Part shown: one piece after another, positions 14,451 to 21,017 of the stretch
How the letters are laid out: each line of letters opens with the position of its first letter
Numbering within the stretch: the first letter of the stretch is position 1
DNA from: Alphaproteobacteria bacterium
GTDB lineage: Bacteria; Pseudomonadota; Alphaproteobacteria; Micavibrionales; CSBR16-224
Assembly: GCA_006226225.1 (NCBI GenBank)
Contig: SBHI01000181.1
Span: 1 to 21,017, forward strand
Direction: 5' to 3'
DNA length: 21,017 nucleotides
Made by a program: the position numbers and the translations under genes
The notes under the pieces: model-generated
The model's database searches: none
What the model was told of the DNA's origin: nothing
The model's input: only the letters and a program-made list of their open reading frames with translations

Positions 14451-14900
14451 TTATTTTGCCGTTTTGCGGCTGCCTGCATATTTGACGCTTGCGGCACCCA
14501 TAGCCAGTTTTGCACATTTTTGCGCCGTTTTTTCACCGAGTTTTTTCAGGAAGTCTTCGCGTTCGTTGTCGTATTGCAGGCTGTAGCCGTCCTCTTTTCC
14601 GCCCAGCGGTTTTTTATCCATGCCGGTGGATAAAAGCAGGGTTTCCGAACCGCCGAACGCGTCATAGCCAAAGCCGATAAAAAATGTCTGGCCGTTACCG
14701 TCTGATTTTTGCGTGATTCTCAGAACGGGAACCTGTTCGCTCATGCCTTTGATCTCGGCGCTGAACACATCGCCCGTATTGATTTCCGCAACAATATCGG
14801 CTAGCGCATCTAGCTGTGTTTTATGGCCTGCGCCAAAGCTTTCGCTGCGCTTGGCGGCTTTATCAAATGCCTCGAAAAAAGAGTCTACGGGTTTTGCCAT
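14451..14900 (-). CDS. Uncharacterised protein, cotranscribed with START gene
   Basis: A 149-residue protein that I do not recognise. There is no signal peptide or membrane helix. It begins with an amphipathic helix (MAKPVDSFFEAFDKAAKRSESF), continues with a predicted beta-rich middle (VPVLRITQKSDGNGQTFFIGFGYDAFGGSETLLLSTGMDKKPLGG) and ends with a helical basic tail rich in Lys and Ala. The composition is that of a normal soluble protein. GGGAG precedes the ATG, and a good promoter lies 42 bases upstream. The stop codon touches the start of the START-domain gene, so a joint function, perhaps around quinone or lipid handling, is possible but speculative. Confidence 0.7.
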   Translation of the reverse strand: MAKPVDSFFEAFDKAAKRSESFGAGHKTQLDALADIVAEINTGDVFSAEIKGMSEQVPVLRITQKSDGNGQTFFIGFGYDAFGGSETLLLSTGMDKKPLGGKEDGYSLQYDNEREDFLKKLGEKTAQKCAKLAMGAASVKYAGSRKTAK

Positions 14901-14941
14901 GATAAAATCTCCCTGGCGGATTTTTAAAAAATAATCCGGTG

Positions 14942-14970
14942 ACCATAACGGAGAAATTGTTTTATGTCAA
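14942..14970 (-). promoter_or_regulatory. Putative sigma-70 promoter of the 14900 operon
   Basis: On the minus strand a perfect TTGACA (14970-14965), a 17-base spacer and TATGGT (14947-14942). The start would be near 14935, about 35 bases before the ATG, and just past the serpin terminator. Confidence 0.5.
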
Positions 14971-14983
14971 TAAATTTACAGAT

Positions 14984-15016
14984 AAAAAAGAGACCGCACA
15001 AAGGGCGGCCTCTCTT
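14984..15016 (-). terminator. Rho-independent terminator of the serpin gene
   Basis: On the minus strand AGAG, two unpaired G, then CCGC pairs with GCGG and TCTCT, followed by a run of T. It starts 23 bases after the serpin stop codon and separates it from the promoter of the next operon. Confidence 0.75.
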
Positions 15017-15038
15017 ATAATTTTAAAAAGCCTGCTAT

Positions 15039-16331
15039 TTATTGGCAATAGGGGCTTCTGATCTGATGCGTTGCGGTTTTCTTTGCCGCGGGCTTCATCT
15101 CGTCATTGGGTTTATTGACCGTTCCGGTGAAAATGAGGGCACCTGTTTTAACATCCTGCAGGGCGAAGATGTAGGAACGGTCGAATTTGACATCAATTTG
15201 CGGCGGCGGCATGCGGACACATTCCAGCGTCATCACGGCAGTGGTGACGGCGGCGGCTTCACTGCCTTCCTCGTCGGTTTTAAATACCGTGTCATGGGAT
15301 ACCTTGCTGACATAAAGGCCGCGTGCTTTTTCCTCTGTCATTTTTGAGAAATCGGCAACGCCAGAGTTAAAGGCGTCATTAATACCCATATCCTGCAAGA
15401 CCGGAATAATGTCATGTTTCTGTTTGATATCCATGCGCGGCAATTCGACTGTGCCGATTGCATCGCGATAGGCCATCGGCTCGGACCAAACGGGCAGGTT
15501 CTCGCTTTTTTGCGACAGCAGCCAGTCACGCGCCGAGGTGTTGTCATCTTTCGGGCGGATCAGCAGCATGCGCATGGTCGGCTGTTTGTTTTGCTCGTAA
15601 TCCTTTTCGCCATAGGTCAGGGCAACAGCTTCGAAATCATCACCGTCCAGATAACGGATATCGCCTTCTTCATCAAATTGTTGATGCATCATCGGCGTGG
15701 TCTGGGCGACGCCGCCATCGGCGGTGAATGATTTTTCTTCCGTCAGGTCTTTGTCGAATTTATTTGTCCATTGGCCTTTGAAGTAAAGCGAACTTGCCAG
15801 AACTGCAAAGTCTTCCGGATTCAGTTCTTCCAGAATTTTTTTGATCAGGCCGTTGGTGTTTTTATCAGCCCAGTCATTGATCTGGTCGACAACGGCGGGA
15901 TTGGCAAAATTTTCCGCGCTGATTTCCGCACCGAAATCTTTGCGCAGTCCGTCGGCATAATCAGCGTCCAGCGTCAGCAGGTCGCGGTTTGTCCAGACAC
16001 CATTGGCGGTTTTCAGTTCGACCTGACCTTTATTGGCATCCAGAATTTTTTCGTTCAGCTCTGATAGGCTGGTGATGGCATCATCCAGTTCCGGAGCATC
16101 AACACCAAACAGTGTTTCTGCCATTTCTTTGCGGGTTTGACCATCGGCACCTGCGGCAACCATGGCAAGGCAATGCAGCGCATTGTAAGGGGAGATGACC
16201 AGATTGTCGTTTTTGTCGCTTTGATTTTTGGCGGCGGCTTTGGCAAATTCCAGCGTCAAACGGTTGACGTTTTTTACCTCTGTTGAAAAATTGCGGCCAA
16301 TATATTCCGTGGGGAAATTGTCTTTCGGCAT
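15039..16331 (-). CDS. Bacterial serpin (serine protease inhibitor)
   Basis: A 430-residue serpin with the full-length fold: NLVISPYNALHCLAMVAAGADGQTRKEM at 43-70, TANGVWTNRD at 108-117, NDWADKNTNGLIKKIL at 152-167, LASSLYFKGQW at 178-188 and the C-terminal IFTGTVNKP. The reactive loop hinge DEEGSEAAAVT (353-363) has the small residues required for loop insertion, so it should be inhibitory. Counting from P15 Gly356 gives P1 Glu370 and P1' Cys371. There is no signal peptide, so a cytoplasmic location is likely. A tail of about 20 Lys/Ala-rich residues extends past the fold. AAGGAC precedes the ATG. It has its own terminator, and possibly its own promoter. It lies downstream of the formaldehyde genes, to which it has no obvious link. 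Confidence 0.93.
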   Translation of the reverse strand: MPKDNFPTEYIGRNFSTEVKNVNRLTLEFAKAAAKNQSDKNDNLVISPYNALHCLAMVAAGADGQTRKEMAETLFGVDAPELDDAITSLSELNEKILDANKGQVELKTANGVWTNRDLLTLDADYADGLRKDFGAEISAENFANPAVVDQINDWADKNTNGLIKKILEELNPEDFAVLASSLYFKGQWTNKFDKDLTEEKSFTADGGVAQTTPMMHQQFDEEGDIRYLDGDDFEAVALTYGEKDYEQNKQPTMRMLLIRPKDDNTSARDWLLSQKSENLPVWSEPMAYRDAIGTVELPRMDIKQKHDIIPVLQDMGINDAFNSGVADFSKMTEEKARGLYVSKVSHDTVFKTDEEGSEAAAVTTAVMTLECVRMPPPQIDVKFDRSYIFALQDVKTGALIFTGTVNKPNDEMKPAAKKTATHQIRSPYCQ

Positions 16332-16369
16332 TTTGAAATGTCCTTCACATGTAAAAAATAATTACCACC

Positions 16370-16393
16370 GAAAAAGGCTTCTGCGCCTTTTCC
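16370..16393 (-). terminator. Terminator or attenuator hairpin before the serpin
   Basis: On the minus strand GGAAAAGGC and GCCTTTTTC pair over nine positions (one G-T) around GCAGAA, with five T residues in the 3' arm. It may end the formaldehyde operon or attenuate a serpin transcript started at the promoter near 16445-16472. It lies only 38 bases before the serpin ATG. Confidence 0.5.
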
Positions 16394-16444
16394 GCATCCT
16401 ATCCATCCAACATTGATCTTGTTTTTATTATTATGATACGGCGT

Positions 16445-16472
16445 TGTATAACACGCATCGGATAATATGCAA
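16445..16472 (-). promoter_or_regulatory. Putative serpin promoter
   Basis: On the minus strand TTGCAT (16472-16467) and TATACA (16450-16445) are 16 bases apart; both match the consensus at four of six positions. It would place the 16370-16393 hairpin inside a leader of about 107 bases. Confidence 0.3.
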
Positions 16473-16480
16473 AGGTATTT

Positions 16481-17311
16481 TTAAAAATTATTTGCGTGGA
16501 ATTTCAGATGATCCCCAATAAAGCTCTGGATAAAGAAATAGCTGTGGTCATAGCCATCCTGTAAACGTAGGGTCAGTTTTTGCCCCACCTTGTTGCAGGC
16601 GGTTTGAAACAATTCCGGCTGTAGCTGCTCTTCCAAAAACGGATCGGCTAGCCCCTGATCGATCAGGATTTCTTTCTCTGTGGCGGCTTTGCTTACCAGT
16701 TCCGTGGCGTCATGGGCAAGCCATGTTTCGCGGCTATCACCGAGATAGGCGGTGAAGGCTTTTTGTCCCCATGGCACTTGCGCCGGGGCGACGATCGGTG
16801 CGAAGGCCGAGCAGGACTGGAACAACCCCGGATGACGGAAATAAAGTGTCAGTGCGCCATGCCCGCCCATTGAATGTCCGGTGATAGACTTCCTTTTCGG
16901 GTCGAGGCCGAAGCTTTGCTCGGCTAGCGGCAAAAGTTCTGACACCAGATAGCTTTCCATGCGGAAATGTTTTTTCCACGGCTCTTGTAACGCATCCAGA
17001 TAAAACCCTGCCCCTTGTCCCAGATCATAGGCATCGTCATCGGCGACATCCTCACCGCGCGGGGAGGTGTCGGGGGCAAGAACGGCAATACCCAATGCGG
17101 CAGCCTTGGCATATGCGCCTGCTTTGGTTGTGAAATTGTCTTCCGTACAGGTCAGGCCGGAGAGGAAAATAACATAGGGCGTACCACCACTCGCTTGCGG
17201 CGGCAGGAAGAGCGAGAAACGCATTTGTGTTCCCGTTTCGCGGCTGTCATGGCTGCAATAATACAGCTGCCCGCCATGGCAGAAATGTGTTTTTTCGATC
17301 TTTGCGCCCAT
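16481..17311 (-). CDS. frmB: S-formylglutathione hydrolase
   Basis: A 276-residue esterase-D family serine hydrolase that splits S-formylglutathione to formate and glutathione, the second step of glutathione-dependent formaldehyde removal. The family opening MRFSLFLPPQA and VIFLSGLTCTEDNFTTKAGA (47-66) are clear. The triad is Ser147 in GHSMGGHGAL, Asp223 in DQGLADPFL and His256 in DGYDHSYFFI. I chose the start at 17311, one base after the stop of the dehydrogenase gene, because it gives the normal family length; the ATG at 17350 would add 13 non-conserved residues overlapping the upstream gene. Neither start has a good Shine-Dalgarno, which fits translational coupling to the gene before it. 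Confidence 0.93.
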   Translation of the reverse strand: MGAKIEKTHFCHGGQLYYCSHDSRETGTQMRFSLFLPPQASGGTPYVIFLSGLTCTEDNFTTKAGAYAKAAALGIAVLAPDTSPRGEDVADDDAYDLGQGAGFYLDALQEPWKKHFRMESYLVSELLPLAEQSFGLDPKRKSITGHSMGGHGALTLYFRHPGLFQSCSAFAPIVAPAQVPWGQKAFTAYLGDSRETWLAHDATELVSKAATEKEILIDQGLADPFLEEQLQPELFQTACNKVGQKLTLRLQDGYDHSYFFIQSFIGDHLKFHANNF

Positions 17312-17312
17312 C

Positions 17313-18419
17313 TCAATAGGCGACAATACTGCGGATGCTTTTTCCATCATGCATTAAATCAAACGCGGTGTTGATTTCCTCTAACGGCATGGTGTGTGTG
17401 ATCAGATCGTCGATATTGATCCTGCCGTCCATATACCAATCGACGATTTTGGGAACATCCGTGCGCCCGCGTGCGCCGCCGAAGGCAGAGCCGCGCCAAA
17501 CACGTCCCGTGACAAGCTGGAAGGGACGGGTGGCAATTTCCTGCCCCGCACCTGCAACGCCGATAATGACGCTTTCGCCCCAGCCTTTGTGGCAGCATTC
17601 CAAAGCCTGCCGCATGACATTGACATTGCCGATACATTCAAAGGAATAATCAACGCCGCCATTTGTTAAATCAATAATTGCCGCAACGACATCATCGACT
17701 TTTTTCGGATTAATGAAATCCGTCATACCGAATTTTTCAGCCAGCGCTTTTTTATCCTCATTCAGATCAATGCCGATAATGCGCGATGCGCCGACCATGC
17801 GGGCCCCTTGAATAACATTCAATCCGATACCGCCCAGTCCGAAAACGGCAACGGTTGATCCCGGCTCGACCTTTGCGTCAAAGACGACCGCGCCGATGCC
17901 CGTTGTAACGCCGCAGCCGATATAACAGATTTTTTCAAAAGGCGCGTCTTTGCGGACTTTTGCCACGGCGATTTCCGGCAAGACAGTGAAGTTGGAAAAA
18001 GTCGAACAACCCATATAGTGCAAAACGGGTTTTCCGTTCAGGGAAAAACGTGATGTACCGTCCGGCATCAGACCTTGCCCTTGTGTCGGGCGGATTTTTT
18101 GGCACAGATTTGTTTTCGGATGCAGGCAGTAATCACATTCGCGGCATTCGGGCGTGTATAGCGGGATCACATGATCGCCAACCGCAACGGATGTCACGCC
18201 CTTACCAACCTCGCGCACAATGCCCGCGCCCTCATGTCCCAATACGGCGGGAAATGCTCCTTCGGGGTCGTCGCCCGACAGGGTAAAGGCATCCGTATGG
18301 CAGACACCTGTTGCCATGATTTCAACCAGCACCTCTCCGTCTTTCGGGCCTTCAAGGTCAAGCATTTCAATTTCAAGAGGCGCGCCTGCTTTCACGGCAA
18401 CGGCTGCTTTCGTTTTCAT
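17313..18419 (-). CDS. frmA: S-(hydroxymethyl)glutathione dehydrogenase (class III ADH)
   Basis: A 368-residue zinc alcohol dehydrogenase of class III that oxidises the spontaneous adduct of formaldehyde and glutathione to S-formylglutathione with NAD+; the family also reduces S-nitrosoglutathione. Catalytic zinc ligands are Cys40 (ATGVCHTDAFTLSGDDPEG), His62 (GHEGAG) and Cys169 (IGCGVTTG). Structural zinc ligands are Cys92, Cys95, Cys98 and Cys106. The NAD fold has VFGLGGIGL at 192-200 with Asp further on in IIGIDLNEDK. I chose the ATG at 18419, which matches the family length; an upstream ATG at 18449 in the same frame would add ten residues. Two AGGA-like sites precede it. It forms a two-gene operon with the hydrolase; no frmR-type regulator is visible nearby. 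Confidence 0.96.
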   Translation of the reverse strand: MKTKAAVAVKAGAPLEIEMLDLEGPKDGEVLVEIMATGVCHTDAFTLSGDDPEGAFPAVLGHEGAGIVREVGKGVTSVAVGDHVIPLYTPECRECDYCLHPKTNLCQKIRPTQGQGLMPDGTSRFSLNGKPVLHYMGCSTFSNFTVLPEIAVAKVRKDAPFEKICYIGCGVTTGIGAVVFDAKVEPGSTVAVFGLGGIGLNVIQGARMVGASRIIGIDLNEDKKALAEKFGMTDFINPKKVDDVVAAIIDLTNGGVDYSFECIGNVNVMRQALECCHKGWGESVIIGVAGAGQEIATRPFQLVTGRVWRGSAFGGARGRTDVPKIVDWYMDGRINIDDLITHTMPLEEINTAFDLMHDGKSIRSIVAY

Positions 18420-18458
18420 GTCCTGTTTTCCTGTTCTGTTTTCTGTCACAGGAATTTT

Positions 18459-18487
18459 AGTATAGGAGCAGCGGGGGTGGCAATCAT
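18459..18487 (-). promoter_or_regulatory. Weak putative promoter of frmA-frmB
   Basis: A good -10, TATACT (18464-18459, minus strand), lies 17 bases from ATGATT (18487-18482), a poor -35. The poor -35 would fit an activator-dependent promoter, which is inference. Confidence 0.25.
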
Positions 18488-18500
18488 GAATTTACCGGCA

Positions 18501-20792
18501 TCAGTTTTCCGAAGTGGGAGATAATAGCGGGCGGTTTGTGATTTTCTCAAGCAGTTGAAAATTTTCCTGCGTATTGAAGTAGTCGCCGCGCCGTGTGGCA
18601 AGAATTTCCTTACCGTAAGAGAGGATTTGATTGTCATCACTGACGATTTGTCCGAAACGGCTGTAGGCTTCAACCGCTTTGCGGTCAAGAATGAACGCTT
18701 TGCGCACGTCTTCCGCACTCATATCGCGCGCGATTTCTGCGCGGTCATATCCGGGAAGGTTTTTTGTCAGGTCAATATCCTCGTTAACGGAACCGATCAG
18801 AATGCCTGTGGTCGAGGGCGGATCAAGCCAAAGGACGGCATTTGGAAAAACGGATTGCAGCGCGGCGGCAATGGAGGCGGAAGAAAAGTCCGACATCAGG
18901 TGAAAAGGCATCCATTGCGCAATGATACCGTTCTCCGTCATTTTTTCACGCGCCGCCTGATAAAATTCCCGTGAATAGAGCGCACCTGTTCCTGCAAAAT
19001 TCGGCGGCATCGGCTCCAGCGTAATCACATCATATTTTTCCTGTGTGCGGCGCAAATAGGCACGTCCGTCCATAACGGTTGTTTTGACGATCGGATCCTG
19101 CAAGACATTTTGGTTGGTGGTAAAGATAGGTGCCATCTTTAAAACGGCTTTGTTCAAGTCAACGATATTCAATGTTTCCGGCTTTTCCAGACGGACGGCA
19201 TGTGCGGTTTGCCCTGTGCCGAAACAGATAACCAGCGCTTTCTTGGGATCTGGATGCATCAGCATCGGCAAATGTCCCATCCACGGCATATAATGCAGAG
19301 AGTCGATCCAGTTATCGCTACTGCTTTCCGATGTCGTCAGAAAACCGTTGATGATCAGAATACGCCGCCCGTCACCGTAATCCATTGCAGAAATGGTGGC
19401 ATCCGGCCCTTCGTGAAAGGCAAGAATTTCACCTGTTAGTCCTTTTTGTTCGGGCCAGCCTTGTACGCGCGTTCTGCCGATGCCGCTTTCAAAAACAACA
19501 GCGACTAGCAGGGCAGTGATACCGGCTGCAAGAAAGACGGCACGGCGCGCGCGCGGAAGCAGCGGCAACCCCGTCAATAGTACCAATGCGCCAATCAGCC
19601 ATGCCGTGCGGGCAAAACCGAAAGCGGGGAGTAGCACCCATGCGGCGGTGACGGAGCCCAAAACGGCGGCAAAAGCATTCAGACTGTAAATGCCGCCCCA
19701 GCGTTTGGGGTTCTTTTGCTCATCCAACAGCCAGGGCAGGGCAACGCCAAGAAACAGCATCGGCACACCGACAACATACAGGCTCATAAAAAACCAGTTC
19801 AGAATCATCATAACCGGAATGGTGGAAAAGAAATTCAGCCGGTCAAAACGTTCGACCAAGGGGGTTGCCAGTAAAATCAATATGGCGGCGCAGGAAAGAA
19901 TTGCCCCCAGATTATATTGCCGCTTTTTCAGGAAGCCGACCAGCCTTGCGCCAGCGCCCAATGCGACCAGTACGGCCGCCAGCATCATGGCAAAGGCATC
20001 GGTTGTGCTGAGAAAGGCGGAGGTTAAGGAGCGGAACCATGCAACCTCCAGCGCGAAAGTGGCAAATCCCGTTACAAAGGCTGTCATTAACGCCGCAGTC
20101 CATGTCACTGTGGCAACTGTTGCACCCTGTTTTTTTTGTCTGTGCTTTTTCTGTTCAAAAACACCTGCATCCGTCACAAATATGGCGGTAAACCCAACCG
20201 TGATATTGACGGCGGCAACGGCGGCAATCGTGCCGGATACGCCTAGCAGCGGGATCAGCAGAAAGGCGGCAGCTAAAACGCCGCAAGCTGCACCCAGTGT
20301 ATTTAAACCGTAAAGTAGAGCCAGCGACATTTTATGCTGCTGTGCGACAAGCCCGATCACCGGCAGTGTCGCCCCCAGACAAAATGTCGGTATGCCGAGC
20401 GCCGCAGCAATACTGAGAATATGAACCAGTGCCGCGTAATCCGGATGCGTTGCGTAAACCCAGATGTCAAAACGGTCAATAATTTGAAAGGCTGCGGGCA
20501 GCAGCAGACCTGATAACCCGATCAGAATTTCCAATATGCCGTAAAGCCGCACGGGACGCAGGCGGTTTTTGTTTTTTAGGATATGGCCTGTCAGCAAAGC
20601 GCCAAGCGACATGCCGCCCATCGTTGTTGCCAGTGTTAAAGCCGTTCCCCATGCGGATACGCCTAGTGCCAGCGTGGATTTGATCTGCCACACGACTTCC
20701 CATGACAGGGCCGCCAGACCGGAAAAAAATACCAGCAGGCGGATATCAACGGAAATGCGGGAACGCTGTGATGCTGCGGACAAATCTGTCAT
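18501..20792 (-). CDS. Membrane protein fused to spermidine-synthase-like domain
   Basis: A 763-residue inner-membrane protein. Residues 15-435 hold about twelve or more hydrophobic helices arranged in two similar halves (LLVFFSGLAALSWEVVW at 19-35 is echoed by VTGFATFALEVAWFRSL at 240-256), as in the MFS/spermidine-synthase fusion family. Residues 455-740 form a Rossmann methyltransferase-like domain: VICFGTGQTAHAV at 521-533, the ribose-binding NIVDLNK (Asp545), MDGRAYL at 574-580 and VITLEPMPPNFAG at 589-601. That last segment lacks the Asp that begins the aminopropyl-transfer site of SpeE, so true spermidine synthesis is doubtful. No Shine-Dalgarno is visible; eight C residues sit directly before the ATG. 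It is 81 bases upstream of frmA on the same strand. Confidence 0.85.
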   Translation of the reverse strand: MTDLSAASQRSRISVDIRLLVFFSGLAALSWEVVWQIKSTLALGVSAWGTALTLATTMGGMSLGALLTGHILKNKNRLRPVRLYGILEILIGLSGLLLPAAFQIIDRFDIWVYATHPDYAALVHILSIAAALGIPTFCLGATLPVIGLVAQQHKMSLALLYGLNTLGAACGVLAAAFLLIPLLGVSGTIAAVAAVNITVGFTAIFVTDAGVFEQKKHRQKKQGATVATVTWTAALMTAFVTGFATFALEVAWFRSLTSAFLSTTDAFAMMLAAVLVALGAGARLVGFLKKRQYNLGAILSCAAILILLATPLVERFDRLNFFSTIPVMMILNWFFMSLYVVGVPMLFLGVALPWLLDEQKNPKRWGGIYSLNAFAAVLGSVTAAWVLLPAFGFARTAWLIGALVLLTGLPLLPRARRAVFLAAGITALLVAVVFESGIGRTRVQGWPEQKGLTGEILAFHEGPDATISAMDYGDGRRILIINGFLTTSESSSDNWIDSLHYMPWMGHLPMLMHPDPKKALVICFGTGQTAHAVRLEKPETLNIVDLNKAVLKMAPIFTTNQNVLQDPIVKTTVMDGRAYLRRTQEKYDVITLEPMPPNFAGTGALYSREFYQAAREKMTENGIIAQWMPFHLMSDFSSASIAAALQSVFPNAVLWLDPPSTTGILIGSVNEDIDLTKNLPGYDRAEIARDMSAEDVRKAFILDRKAVEAYSRFGQIVSDDNQILSYGKEILATRRGDYFNTQENFQLLEKITNRPLLSPTSEN

Positions 20793-20800
20793 GGGGGGGG
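20793..20800 (-). repeat. C8 homopolymer abutting a start codon
   Basis: Eight consecutive C residues on the minus strand sit immediately before the ATG of the fused membrane/synthase gene, where a Shine-Dalgarno would normally be. The tract is a potential slippage site affecting initiation. Confidence 0.7.
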
Positions 20801-20938
20801 ATTCCGGGATGATTTTTCCTTTCCTGATATTTTATGATGGGGGGCTTCCCGAACTCAAGCGGAAAAAGCGCGGTCCGTAAAACGGCATCTATTGCTTGCG
20901 CCGCGGCCGGTTCTTTTGTATGTATATTCCTCGCATGC

Positions 20939-21017
20939 GGAGAGGTGGCAGAGAGGTCGAATGCGCCGCACTCGAAATGCGGTATACCGGCAACGGTATC
21001 GAGGGTTCGAATCCCTC
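20939..21017 (+). tRNA. tRNA-Ser (anticodon CGA), cut by window end
   Basis: The first 79 bases of a class II serine tRNA. The 5' acceptor strand GGAGAGG matches that of the other serine tRNA in this window. The anticodon stem-loop CCGCACTCGAAATGCGG presents CGA, reading UCG codons. The long variable arm (TATACCGGCAACGGTATCG) and T-arm GGGTTCGAATCCC are complete; the 3' acceptor strand lies beyond the window. A TATATT at 20923 is a possible promoter element but has no convincing -35. Confidence 0.95.

Noticed and set aside
14022..14900. RatA toxin with an antitoxin partner
   Set aside because: The START protein resembles RatA/COQ10, but the adjacent protein does not look like RatB or a DNA-binding antitoxin, and smpB is absent.

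Overview
The window looks like a core chromosomal segment of an alphaproteobacterium with moderate GC. The evidence is a MotE-like protein directly after fliL-fliM, a close relative of mitochondrial and alphaproteobacterial glutaryl-CoA dehydrogenase, a RimM/S16 pair with an alanine/glutamate-rich S16 tail, a COQ10/RatA-like START protein and a glutathione-dependent formaldehyde pathway. The lineage within the class cannot be fixed from the sequence; a free-living flagellated bacterium is likely. No phage, IS element, transposase or CRISPR array was seen.

Layout. Positions 1-3637 are all on the minus strand: a band-7/SPFH membrane protein with a long structured leader, an alpha/beta hydrolase behind ssb, and gcdH. 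A small conserved protein (3721-3927) and a tight flagellar motor operon follow on the plus strand (4082-7868): fliL, fliM, a motE-like gene and two MotB-like single-pass proteins. Only the second MotB-like protein keeps the membrane aspartate expected of a proton carrier. dgkA (minus, 7918-8310) is convergent with that operon. A plus-strand core block then runs ffh, rpsP, rimM, tRNA-Ser(GCU), an ABC-F ATPase and a small ankyrin protein (8595-14021).

From 14022 to 20792 everything is on the minus strand. The order along the window is a START-domain protein, an unrecognised protein, a bacterial serpin, the formaldehyde detoxification pair (S-formylglutathione hydrolase, then S-(hydroxymethyl)glutathione dehydrogenase) and a large membrane protein fused to a spermidine-synthase-like domain. 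A second serine tRNA (CGA anticodon) begins at 20939 on the plus strand and is cut by the window end.

The most unusual points are: (i) a roughly 200-nt candidate structured RNA ahead of the band-7 gene, with its own putative promoter, a possible pseudoknot, a perfect tRNA-type T-arm and a terminal hairpin that buries the ribosome binding site; (ii) two consecutive MotB-like proteins, one lacking the ion-carrying Asp; (iii) a serpin with an inhibitory-type hinge and a predicted Glu-Cys scissile bond; (iv) a possible attenuator in the serpin leader and another candidate leader RNA before ffh; and (v) a C8 tract abutting the start codon of the fused synthase gene in place of a Shine-Dalgarno sequence. 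All RNA and promoter calls were made by eye and not by folding or covariance calculations.
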